64,000 nt of DNA. Origin: JALZCH01 sp036387135. Its GTDB lineage: Bacteria > Acidobacteriota > Blastocatellia > Pyrinomonadales > Pyrinomonadaceae. The number at the start of each line of letters is the position of its first letter. The first letter of the stretch is position 1. Shown in pieces: positions 47,493 through 55,155 of this stretch. The notes below the pieces were generated by a model. The model did not search any database and was not told where the DNA came from. It saw only the letters and a list, made by a program, of their open reading frames with translations. A program made the position numbers and the translations under genes. The DNA lies in NCBI GenBank assembly GCA_036387135.1, contig DASVUH010000045.1:1-64000 (forward strand), given 5' to 3'.

Positions 47493-49067
47493 ATGGCAAA
47501 TAAAAATTTATTTCAAACGGTGAAAGGTTTGTTCACGCCGAAAGCCGACACAATTAACGAAGCCGGAGGCTTGGCTTACGAGCTGACGCCGAAACAGGCG
47601 CTGGCGCAGTTTGCTTCAACCGGGACGCTCAATACAACTTTTTACGCCGATGCGGGCGAACAGCTCGACAAAATTCTCGGATTTTGCGAATCGGTCGAGC
47701 CTGAATTCATTGCTAAAACCGCCGTATTCGCACGTTCGCGCGGTTATATGAAAGACGTTCCGGCGCTGCTTTGCGCCGTGTTGTCGGTCAAAGATAAGGA
47801 ATTGCTCGCCAGAGTTTTTCCGCGCGTGATTGATAACGGCAAGATGCTGCGTAATTTTGTGCAGATTATGCGTTCCGGCGCGGTCGGTCGTAAATCGCTC
47901 GGCACTGCGCCGAAACGTCAGGTGCGCGAATGGTTTGAAGCTCGCAAACCGGAACAGATTTTCAAACAATCCGTCGGGCAATCGCCTTCGTTCGGCGACA
48001 TTTTGAAAATGGTTCACCCGAAACCGGCTTCAGCCGAACACGAAGCGCTGTTCGGTTATTTAATCGGACGCGAATTTAAAATCGAGATGTTGCCGGACGC
48101 GGCAAAAGCCTTTGAGCTTTTCAAAGTCGGATTGCTCGAAGAAGTGCCCGACGTGCCGTTTCAAATGCTGACTTCCCTTCCCCTGGAAACAAAGGATTGG
48201 AAGGCAATCGCCAAAAACGCGGGTTGGACGATGACTCGTATGAACTTGAACACCTTCCAGCGTCACGGCGTTTTCGCCGACGCGGAAATGGTCAAGCTTA
48301 TCGCAAACCGCCTGCGTGACCGCGAAGCGATCAAACGCGCCCGCGTCTTTCCGTACCAGCTTTTGGCTGCATACAGAATGGCGGAAAGCAACCGCGAGAT
48401 TCCGCGCGAAATCACCGATGCGTTGCAGGACGCAATGGAAATCTCGCTGGAAAACATTCCTGAAATCGAAGGAAAAGTTTATATTTTCCCCGACATTTCA
48501 GGCTCGATGCACTCGTCGGTGACGGGTTACCGCAAAGGCTCGACCTCGGCGGTTCGCTGCATTGACGTGGCGGCTCTGGTTGCGGCGGCGATTTTGCGTA
48601 AAAATTCGTCGGCGGAAGTCATTCCGTTTGAAAGCAAAGTCGTGAAAGTCTCGCTCAATCCGCGCGATTCGGTGATGACCAACGCAAACAAGCTGGCAAG
48701 CCTGCCCTGCGGCGGAACAAATTGCTCAGCGCCTTTGCGCGAATTGAATCGTCATAAATCAAAAGGCGATTTGATTATCTACGTTTCGGACAACGAATCG
48801 TGGATTGACACGCCGATTCACGGACAGTTCGGCGGAAGCGGAACTGAAACGTTGAAACAGTGGAACGAGTTCAAATCGCGCAACGCGGATGCAAAGCTCG
48901 TCTGCATTGACATTCAACCTTACAGCCACACCCAAGCCAAGACGCGCGCAGACATCCTAAACATCGGCGGATTTTCCGACCACGTTTTTGAAGTCGTCAG
49001 CGAGTTTGCCAAAGGCACTCTCGGCGCAGAACACTGGGTTGGTGTGATTGAAAGCGTTGAATTATAA
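47493..49067 (+). CDS. rsr: Ro60-like TROVE-domain RNA-binding protein
   Basis: A 524-residue Ro protein, the ring-shaped binder of Y RNAs and misfolded RNA. The TROVE HEAT-like ring covers about residues 1-330 (AGGLAYELTPKQALAQFAST, then VFARSRGYMKDVPALLCAVL, then MLTSLPLETKDWKAIAKNAG). The C-terminal von Willebrand A domain has a MIDAS: IFPDISGSMHSSV (DxSxS), then LPCGGTNCSAPL (Thr), then YVSDNESWID (Asp). Start ATG 47493 (MANKNLFQTVKGL). It closes the array of tRNAs and Y RNAs and sits 2.8 kb after rtcB. It should load the neighbouring Y RNAs. Confidence 0.95.
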   Translation: MANKNLFQTVKGLFTPKADTINEAGGLAYELTPKQALAQFASTGTLNTTFYADAGEQLDKILGFCESVEPEFIAKTAVFARSRGYMKDVPALLCAVLSVKDKELLARVFPRVIDNGKMLRNFVQIMRSGAVGRKSLGTAPKRQVREWFEARKPEQIFKQSVGQSPSFGDILKMVHPKPASAEHEALFGYLIGREFKIEMLPDAAKAFELFKVGLLEEVPDVPFQMLTSLPLETKDWKAIAKNAGWTMTRMNLNTFQRHGVFADAEMVKLIANRLRDREAIKRARVFPYQLLAAYRMAESNREIPREITDALQDAMEISLENIPEIEGKVYIFPDISGSMHSSVTGYRKGSTSAVRCIDVAALVAAAILRKNSSAEVIPFESKVVKVSLNPRDSVMTNANKLASLPCGGTNCSAPLRELNRHKSKGDLIIYVSDNESWIDTPIHGQFGGSGTETLKQWNEFKSRNADAKLVCIDIQPYSHTQAKTRADILNIGGFSDHVFEVVSEFAKGTLGAEHWVGVIESVEL

Positions 49068-49069
49068 AA

Positions 49070-49129
49070 ATAAACTCACTACAAAGACATAAAATTATTG
49101 AGTTTTCATTATCTTTGTAGTGAGTTTAT
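49070..49129. repeat. Inverted repeat after the Ro gene
   Basis: ATAAACTCACTACAAAGA and TCTTTGTAGTGAGTTTAT form an 18-bp stem with a 24-base loop. It probably terminates the array operon. Confidence 0.8.
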
Positions 49130-49137
49130 TAAAACAA

Positions 49138-49959
49138 ATGAGAATTGAAGAAGCTGAAAAGGTTGCAGAAAAAGGCTATAAAATTGCAGAACTTTCATAT
49201 CTTTTTATGAAGGAAAGATACGAAAAATCTATTTCTGGATATTCTCCCAGACCGAATTTTCAAATTAGAGATGAATGTTTAATCGGCTTGTGGTTAAGAT
49301 CGTATAGCTGGCTTAAAACTATACCAAAGCTAAACCAAAGTTCTGATTTTCAAGCAATAGCAACTGCTTGCCGTTCGTTATTTGAAATTTATGTAGATAT
49401 GCTTTTCTTGTTTCGGGATCAAACAAACGAAACTGCTGATAAATTGTTTTGGTGGTATAAATCTGAAAAGTTGAAAGCTGCTGAATTGAAATTAAAATAT
49501 CAGTACGATAATCAATTAGAAATTGATAATTATTGCTCAGATTTCATTGATACGGAAAAAGATGAAATTGTTTTAAATCGCCAAAGAATTTGGAATACTA
49601 TCAAACATCCTGGTAACAAACGTTGGACTAGCTTTGACCTTTCTCAGGACGTTAAAAGAGCCGATAAAGTTTTCTCAGTTGAAACAAAAAGGGTATTAAT
49701 GTCTAATTTGGAGGAGTTCTATGAAATAAAATACAGAATGATGAATTGGGACATCCATTCAGGAATTTCAGGGATTCACAATCGCGAAACTCAAAAGTTT
49801 TCGTTCGGCAATTTCTTTTATTTTCTTGATTGTTCTAGTTTTGGAATTTTATGCACGATGTTGCTCCTTATTGATTTTCGAGTAAATGAAATCTACCCTG
49901 ATTTTAATCAAATGTTTGATAATGTTCTTCTGGCAAGAGACAACATAATTGTTGATTAA
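49138..49959 (+). CDS. Hypothetical protein (DUF5677-like, 273 aa)
   Basis: Starts MRIEEAEKVAEKGYKIAELS at ATG 49138, just past the stem (a GTG at 49120 lies inside it). All-helical soluble protein with a mid block ACRSLFEIYVDMLFLFRDQT and a late YRMMNWDIHSGISGIHNR, similar to DUF5677 proteins. Those are found in defence and mobile contexts but have no proven activity. Low GC compared with its neighbours suggests recent arrival. No catalytic motif is evident. It is separated from the Ro gene by a hairpin. Confidence 0.6.
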   Translation: MRIEEAEKVAEKGYKIAELSYLFMKERYEKSISGYSPRPNFQIRDECLIGLWLRSYSWLKTIPKLNQSSDFQAIATACRSLFEIYVDMLFLFRDQTNETADKLFWWYKSEKLKAAELKLKYQYDNQLEIDNYCSDFIDTEKDEIVLNRQRIWNTIKHPGNKRWTSFDLSQDVKRADKVFSVETKRVLMSNLEEFYEIKYRMMNWDIHSGISGIHNRETQKFSFGNFFYFLDCSSFGILCTMLLLIDFRVNEIYPDFNQMFDNVLLARDNIIVD

Positions 49960-50045
49960 CATCTTAGAAGCTAAAAAATCTAGAATGACTTCATAAAACA
50001 ATTAAACCATTAAGATTGTTCCAACACTTTTTGCCTATTATTCAA

Positions 50046-50402
50046 TCACCTTTTAATTGGTAAATAAATAACTTGGTTATGCCATTCATTTTCCAAACTG
50101 CATTCCGCAATTAAAATCAATTCTTCAATTGCTTCCCCTATTGGAATATCTTGGGAAACTTCAATCACACCAGACATTTTCAATCCTTCTCCAATACGGT
50201 CAAAAGCGTGTTTGCTCATTGTCGCTACGTCATGAGTTAAGATAATGCGGTTTTCGTTTGCCGCCCATTCCAAAACTTCAGTGTCCGGTTGCGTCATTAA
50301 ACCAACGTCTTGCACTCTAACAACATCGAGCGTAGGCAAGCGACGCTTGAAACCGCGTAAAATACGACGGTTAAAATCTTCGTCGGCAATGAAACGAATC
50401 AT
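50046..50402 (-). CDS. DUF5615 PIN-like toxin
   Basis: A 118-residue protein of the DUF5615 (PIN-like/Mut7-C) class: MIRFIADEDFNRRILRGFKR, then VVRVQDVGLMTQPDTEVLEW, then RIILTHDVATMSKHAFDRI. Acidic residues D7, E8 and D9, then D40-like and D75 (THDV), could form the metal site of an RNase. Starts at ATG 50402, seven bases after the antitoxin stop. Typical second gene of DUF433/DUF5615 toxin-antitoxin pairs. Confidence 0.85.
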   Translation of the reverse strand: MIRFIADEDFNRRILRGFKRRLPTLDVVRVQDVGLMTQPDTEVLEWAANENRIILTHDVATMSKHAFDRIGEGLKMSGVIEVSQDIPIGEAIEELILIAECSLENEWHNQVIYLPIKR

Positions 50403-50409
50403 AAACGCT

Positions 50410-50742
50410 TTAGGCGGCTTTGCGTCTGCGAGCAAGAAGTCTTTCGCGGATTCCTTGCGGATTGCAGCGAGTTTCGATTTGTTGGCGCAATTGCTCGCGC
50501 TGCACTTTTCTTTGTTCTAAATAATTTTCAACTTCCTCGCGGTTTTGCAGGTAATAACTGATAACCGCATAGACTTCGCTCAATCCGAGCGAATCGTAAT
50601 CTTCGACAATCTGTTCAGGTGTTGCTCCTTGACTGAAAGCAATAATTACGGTGTCCAAAGAAACACGGGAATCGCCGATGCGAAGGACTCCCGCATCGGT
50701 TTGAGTTAGCTTAATTTCGGAAGTTGAAACAATCACGCTCAT
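50410..50742 (-). CDS. DUF433 antitoxin
   Basis: A 110-residue protein with the DUF433 winged-helix-like fold: VLRIGDSRVSLDTVIIAFSQ, then GATPEQIVEDYDSLGLSEVY, then AVISYYLQNREEVENYLEQR. It is the DNA-binding and neutralising partner of the DUF5615 toxin. The C-terminal helix (KVQREQLRQQIETRCNPQ) likely wraps the toxin. ATG 50742 is used; an in-frame ATG at 50748 is possible. Confidence 0.85.
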   Translation of the reverse strand: MSVIVSTSEIKLTQTDAGVLRIGDSRVSLDTVIIAFSQGATPEQIVEDYDSLGLSEVYAVISYYLQNREEVENYLEQRKVQREQLRQQIETRCNPQGIRERLLARRRKAA

Positions 50743-50819
50743 AAACAAAATATAGCACTAATGGCTTAGTATGTATCGTTTAAATCTATCCTTATGAACA
50801 AGGGAGAACTGCCAAATAA

Positions 50820-50846
50820 AAAAAGCGAGGCGTTAACCTCGCTTTC
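50820..50846. terminator. Rho-independent terminator
   Basis: AAAGCGAGG and CCTCGCTTT stem with six loop bases, downstream of the gene ending at 50877 on the minus strand. Confidence 0.8.
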
Positions 50847-50876
50847 TCCAAAATAATAAAAGCCGTAAAACTTTTA

Positions 50877-51302
50877 TTAGTAATTACGTTCAAATTCTGC
50901 CAACTTCCGTTTTGCCTTCGCAACGTCGCGGTAATCATCGTCCAATTCTCTTCGCTCTTTGGCGGTGATTACACCGTCGGCTCTGTATTTTTCGAGGTGT
51001 TTGCTCAATTCTCGTTGATTACCTCTTAACTCTTGCTGGAGATAATATCTCTGTCGCTGAGCGCGGAGGTACGGATCGGAAAAGTACGGGTCGTAAAACG
51101 GATCGTAGTATCCGTAATTCCATAAGCGGTTATACCCGTAATAATAAGGTCTGACGACATACGGTCTTACATAAGTTCGAACAACGACGGGGCGGTTAAT
51201 AACTCGAACGCCGCGGCGCTGCGCCGAAGCGGAAGTTGCCATTCCGCCAATGAGAAGAACTGCTGCAAAAACCAGCGTAATTAATTTATGTGAGTATTTC
51301 AT
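50877..51302 (-). CDS. Secreted Tyr/Arg-rich protein (141 aa)
   Basis: The signal peptide is MKYSHKLITLVFAAVLLIGG, then MATSASAQ. A Tyr/Arg/Pro-rich segment follows (VVRTYVRPYVVRPYYYGYNR, then YYDPFYDPYFSDPY), probably disordered. The C-terminal helix pair is KYRADGVITAKERRELDDDY, then RDVAKAKRKLAEFE. ATG 51302 has AAGGAGA in front of it; the longer frame from 51521 adds 73 residues without a ribosome site. Periplasmic or surface; function unknown. Confidence 0.7.
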   Translation of the reverse strand: MKYSHKLITLVFAAVLLIGGMATSASAQRRGVRVINRPVVVRTYVRPYVVRPYYYGYNRLWNYGYYDPFYDPYFSDPYLRAQRQRYYLQQELRGNQRELSKHLEKYRADGVITAKERRELDDDYRDVAKAKRKLAEFERNY

Positions 51303-51527
51303 AAAATCTCCTTGTTCTTTTAGCCTTAACAAGCGCCGCCAAAGGCGATTTACGCCTGTTTTTTTGCTGTGAGTTTTTGATGAAAAGGCATTTGTAATCG
51401 TTGTCAAAAAACAAAGCGCGCGGTCTATCAAACAAACCTGCAATGTAGTTTTTAAGTAATCCGAAAATTTTGATCGGGAACTTACGAAATTGTTCAGACG
51501 TATGCAAAAATGTAGAGGCAAAACACT

Positions 51528-52007
51528 ATGTATTGTTCATCTTGCGGCACAGCCGTGACACAAAATTTAATTTACTGTAACCGCTGCGGAGCAAAGCTAA
51601 GCGATGCGGCAAAAGATGATGGCAGCAGAGCATCGGAAATACCGCCGGCTATGCTTGTCTGTGCAATGGTAGCGACATTCGTCTTTGGAATGGCTGCGGT
51701 TGCTGCGTTCTTGTCAGTAGCAAAAGGCGGCGATCCAATCGGCATCGCAGTGCTGGCTCTTACTTTTCTTCTGATATTGGTCTTGGAGAGCATCTTCACC
51801 TGGCTTTTATTTCGGGGCAAAAAAGTTGTTAAAGCGGTAAACGCCACAAACCGCGTCAATGAGCAAGCAAGAAATGAAATTCACACCGCACCAGCGGCAG
51901 GAATGTTAGCAGAACCGATTCCGAGCGTTACCGAGCAAACTACCGGCTTGCTTGAACCAATCCAACGTGACCAGAAATCAAAAGATATTAGCAAGAAGTT
52001 TTTATAG
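51528..52007 (+). CDS. Zinc-ribbon membrane protein, paralogue
   Basis: A 159-residue protein starting MYCSSCGTAVTQNLIYCNRC, then G, a two-knuckle zinc ribbon. Two transmembrane segments follow (MLVCAMVATFVFGMAAVAAF and VLALTFLLILVLESIFTWLL). The tail has SVTEQTTGLLE. Same layout and tail as the protein at 7673-8227, so both belong to one expanded family. Function unknown. Confidence 0.78.
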   Translation: MYCSSCGTAVTQNLIYCNRCGAKLSDAAKDDGSRASEIPPAMLVCAMVATFVFGMAAVAAFLSVAKGGDPIGIAVLALTFLLILVLESIFTWLLFRGKKVVKAVNATNRVNEQARNEIHTAPAAGMLAEPIPSVTEQTTGLLEPIQRDQKSKDISKKFL

Positions 52008-52033
52008 TCTTTTAAATGATCTTGAATTAACAG

Positions 52034-53710
52034 CTATTTTAGTTGTTTTATCTCCTTTAATCTCATGGAAACTTCATAATGTTTCGGATTTATCGCTAAA
52101 GACTTTTCCAGGTTTTGGATTGCCAGTTCTTTATTTCCCGTTCTGAAATGCGCTTCGCCCAAAGCAAAATATGAGCGGAAAGAATGCGGATTCGCTTCGG
52201 CGTTGATTTTGAAAAGCACGAGCGCCTGTTCCGGTTTCTTTTCATTCAAAAGCCGCTGACCGTTTTCTAATAAAGGCTGTTCGGTGCTGACGTAGCGATG
52301 AGCGGGCTGTGCCATAAAATCACGATAGTTTTTGACCGCCAGTTCGACGCCGCCTTTTGTTAAAGCTTCGTCAATAATTTCGGTAAGCGATTTCCTGGGC
52401 GAATAATTCAGAATCGCCTCCATCCCAGGATCGCGATTCGTACGATAATCTTCTGAGGAAAACTCTGCCGCTATTTCCGGCGCAGTCCAGAAGCGCGTAT
52501 CCCAGGGCGCCCAATCCTGCCAGTAATAAACGGAAACGCGCACGGTCATTCCGCTATTGGGAAGCGTGATTCGGCGCGAGTCGCCGTAAACATTTCCTTT
52601 TGACGCGGACGGCTCGCCGACGAATATGACATTTGTGTATTCTTCCAGATTATTTAGAAGAAATTGCGATGCCGACCAGGTGCTGCGCCCAATGAGTACA
52701 AAAAGCTTTCCGCGCTCATTGATTTTCGATTTTATGATTGCAATTTCGAGCGGGCGAAAAAGCATCCCGTTGCCGCCGCGATTAAGCCGTAAATCAATAA
52801 TGAGCTTTTCAACCGGATTCGCCTCGACAAATGCGAAAAGACGTTTCGAGAAATCAGCTATAGTTTCGTTTTCTTTATTCGTGCCCTGATTGATTTGTGC
52901 ATAAACAATGCGTTTTTCGGGGAAATATTCAAACCGGAATTTATCGTTCGGGTCTTTGAGCCACAAAGGTTGCGCATTTGTCCCGCCTTCGCGCAAATCA
53001 CCCCAATTCGGTTTGTTAATCCAGGTTGTATCGGTATCGGGCGGGAGCATTTCAGCTAATCCGGCGGGCTTGAGCGTAACAATTTCCTGTTTACCGCCTT
53101 TTTCAATCGAAAGCGTGACGTTTTCCATATCGCCGACGATTCCGAATGCGTGCAGAACTTCGGGCATTACGAGCAAGTGCGGGACGAAAAATTTAACGCC
53201 CATTTCGTTGTCGCGTCCGAGCATTTCCTGCACTTTTGCGATTGATTCTTCAACCGAGAAATTACCGATTTTTGTTACACGCGCGCCGACAAGCGCGGCG
53301 TGTTCTCGCTCGGCGGCTCTGACAAATAAACCGTCTTTGAACAAATAGAGCTTAACGGGCAAAGCGCGGAAACCGATTTTCGTGTCACGAGTCGGGTAAA
53401 TGTTTGTATGACCGTCGCCAACCATAGCCACGATTTTTGCCATTTCAACAATAATCTGGTGTCTGGCGAGCTGTGGAATGCGCTCGTGCAATCTTTTGAT
53501 TGCGGCGTTGAAATGTTCCGGCGACATCGTGTGAAAGAGATTTTTGTGAAATTTGGGCATTTGTTCCGCCATATACCGCAAATCTTCGCGCCATTTGGCG
53601 GCTTCTTCCGCATTAACCGCAATGTTTGATTGTTTGTTTTGAGCCGGAGAGATGTTAATAAAGAGAACGCCGCACAATAATGTGTAAAAGAGGGTGCGTA
53701 AAATTTTCAT
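52034..53710 (-). CDS. Secreted S41-family peptidase-like protein with TPR tail
   Basis: A 558-residue exported protein (MKILRTLFYTLLCGVLFINI, then SPAQ). After a helical N-terminal domain comes a tail-specific-protease (S41) fold: FEYFPEKRIVYAQINQGTNK, then KLIIDLRLNRGGNGMLFRPL, then GKLFVLIGRSTWSASQFLLN, where the Ser of STWSASQF sits at the S41 nucleophile position, then FVGEPSASKGNVYGDSRRIT. The C-terminal 100 residues are a TPR-type helical repeat (AEANPHSFRSYFALGEAHFR). ATG 53710 is the start. Acidobacteria have many of these. The Lys partner is uncertain. Confidence 0.82.
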   Translation of the reverse strand: MKILRTLFYTLLCGVLFINISPAQNKQSNIAVNAEEAAKWREDLRYMAEQMPKFHKNLFHTMSPEHFNAAIKRLHERIPQLARHQIIVEMAKIVAMVGDGHTNIYPTRDTKIGFRALPVKLYLFKDGLFVRAAEREHAALVGARVTKIGNFSVEESIAKVQEMLGRDNEMGVKFFVPHLLVMPEVLHAFGIVGDMENVTLSIEKGGKQEIVTLKPAGLAEMLPPDTDTTWINKPNWGDLREGGTNAQPLWLKDPNDKFRFEYFPEKRIVYAQINQGTNKENETIADFSKRLFAFVEANPVEKLIIDLRLNRGGNGMLFRPLEIAIIKSKINERGKLFVLIGRSTWSASQFLLNNLEEYTNVIFVGEPSASKGNVYGDSRRITLPNSGMTVRVSVYYWQDWAPWDTRFWTAPEIAAEFSSEDYRTNRDPGMEAILNYSPRKSLTEIIDEALTKGGVELAVKNYRDFMAQPAHRYVSTEQPLLENGQRLLNEKKPEQALVLFKINAEANPHSFRSYFALGEAHFRTGNKELAIQNLEKSLAINPKHYEVSMRLKEIKQLK

Positions 53711-53863
53711 TGTTTTTCTAAACTCGTTTGTTATACGAGCGCCTGCTTTCTTTCGTATTTTGATCGTTATTTTTTGAGCCGAACGTTCCGCGTTATTATT
53801 AAAACGCCGCAAGAGATTTTTTTATGACAATTTTTTCAGAAATTTTGGAAAGGGGATAATCTG

Positions 53864-54394
53864 ATGAATTTAATTTTTATTTACGGTCCGCCTGCTGCCG
53901 GAAAGCTGACAGTTGCAAAAGAGATTGCGGCTTTAACCGGCTACAAAGTCTTTCATAATCATCTTTCGATTGATTGCATCGAGCCTGTTTTCGAGTTCGG
54001 AACCCCGACTTTTTATAAATTAATCGAGAAAATTCGGCTCGATGTGATCGGTGAAGCCGCCCGCGAAAACGTCAGTTTGATCTACACATTTTGTTACGCC
54101 AAAGACCAGGACGACGCGCATATTGACAAAGTTCTCGAAGCCATCGAAAAACACGGCGGCAAGGTTTGTTTTGTTTTACTCAGATGCCTGCGCGAAGAAT
54201 TGGAAAAGCGCGTCGTCGAAGAAAGCCGCAAAAAGTACGGCAAAGCAAACAATCTAAATATTTTGAACGAATTGCTGGACAAATACGAATTGTTTCAACC
54301 CGTCAATGCGCGCAAAAGTCTGATTGTTGACAACACCGATCTTTCGCCGCAGGAAACTGCTCGACGGATTGTAGAACATTTCAAATTGTTGTAA
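53864..54394 (+). CDS. P-loop NTPase/kinase-like protein
   Basis: A 176-residue protein with a glycine-rich Walker A GPPAAGKLT (residues 8-16; Lys14) at the very N-terminus. It continues VAKEIAALTGYKVFHNHLSI, then VFVLLRCLREELEKRVVEES (lid region), and an end LIVDNTDLSPQETARRIVEH. This resembles shikimate-kinase-like or AAA_33 P-loop proteins, usually small-molecule or RNA kinases. SD GGAAAGGGG about ten bases before the ATG. Substrate unknown. Confidence 0.78.
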   Translation: MNLIFIYGPPAAGKLTVAKEIAALTGYKVFHNHLSIDCIEPVFEFGTPTFYKLIEKIRLDVIGEAARENVSLIYTFCYAKDQDDAHIDKVLEAIEKHGGKVCFVLLRCLREELEKRVVEESRKKYGKANNLNILNELLDKYELFQPVNARKSLIVDNTDLSPQETARRIVEHFKLL

Positions 54395-54417
54395 GATTCC
54401 GCACTTACAAAAAGCCA

Positions 54418-54451
54418 AAGCTGCGGGTTTCCGACAACTCGCGGCTTTTTT
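54418..54451 (+). terminator. Hairpin with T-run
   Basis: AAAGCTGCG and CGCGGCTTTTTT pair (one G-U) across a loop of about 14 bases after the kinase-like gene, before the next start at 54465. Confidence 0.65.
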
Positions 54452-54464
54452 ATTTGGAGGAAAT

Positions 54465-54887
54465 ATGATTTATAAAACAGACGGCGAAATCGAATCGTTA
54501 ATCGAACGCTTTGAAAACTGCACCGTTTCGGAGAAAGAATGGACGCACGCCGCGCATTTGACCGCCGCGCTCTGGTATTGTCTGCGCGAACCGGATTTGG
54601 AAACGGCGACGGGAAAAATGCGCGACGGAATTTTTAAATTAAATGCGTCGCACAACGTTCCGAATACGCCGACGCGCGGCTATCACGAAACTTTGACGGT
54701 TTTCTGGATGCGAACGGTTTCCGATTTTTTGGGTAATATAAAAGACAGAAGCTCTCTGGCTGTGTTGGCAAATGAAGTAATCGAAACTTGCAGCGATTCG
54801 GGCTTGCCGCTAAAGTTTTACAGCCGCGAGCTTTTATTTTCGCCCGAAGCCAGAGCAAAATATATTGAGCCGGATTTAGCCAAATGA
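54465..54887 (+). CDS. Conserved hypothetical protein (140 aa)
   Basis: Helical soluble protein. Blocks include SEKEWTHAAHLTAALWYCLR, then NVPNTPTRGYHETLTVFWMR and the ending LLFSPEARAKYIEPDL. I recall hypothetical proteins with WTHxAHL and GYHET blocks in several phyla, with no function. Two conserved histidine motifs (THAAHL and GYHET) could bind a metal. SD TGGAGGAAAT, six bases before the ATG. It overlaps the ywbE-like gene by four bases. Confidence 0.7.
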   Translation: MIYKTDGEIESLIERFENCTVSEKEWTHAAHLTAALWYCLREPDLETATGKMRDGIFKLNASHNVPNTPTRGYHETLTVFWMRTVSDFLGNIKDRSSLAVLANEVIETCSDSGLPLKFYSRELLFSPEARAKYIEPDLAK

Positions 54888-55087
54888 ATTCACAAAACAG
54901 AAAAGACATTCGACCGGGTTTGCGCGTCGCAATTGTTTTAAAACAAGACCAGCGCACCGGAAAACGCACCGAGGGCGTCGTAAAAGACATTTTGACCAAT
55001 TCGCAGTCTCACCCGCACGGAATCAAAGTGCGTCTAACCGACGGGCAAGTCGGACGTGTGCAGGAAATTTTAGAAATGGAGAATTGA
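54884..55087 (+). CDS. ywbE: YwbE-family protein (DUF2196)
   Basis: A 67-residue protein with the signature RKDIRPGLRVAIVLKQDQRT, then GKRTEGVVKDILTNSQSHPH, then GIKVRLTDGQVGRVQEI, which matches the DUF2196/YwbE family almost throughout. It is a small beta-barrel-like protein of unknown role. The start ATGA overlaps the previous stop. A tandem hairpin follows at 55085. Confidence 0.93.
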   Translation: MNSQNRKDIRPGLRVAIVLKQDQRTGKRTEGVVKDILTNSQSHPHGIKVRLTDGQVGRVQEILEMEN

Positions 55088-55150
55088 GAACGAAGAACTG
55101 AGAACTAAAATACACATTCGGTTCTCCGTTCTCCGCTCTCGGTTCTCAGT
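55085..55150. repeat. Tandem-repeat hairpin (unit GAGAACNGA)
   Basis: GAGAACGAAGAACTGAGAAC faces GTTCTCCGTTCTCCGCTCTC, with GGTTCTCAGT next. It ends five bases before the cysS start. Confidence 0.75.
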
Positions 55151-55155
55151 TATTT

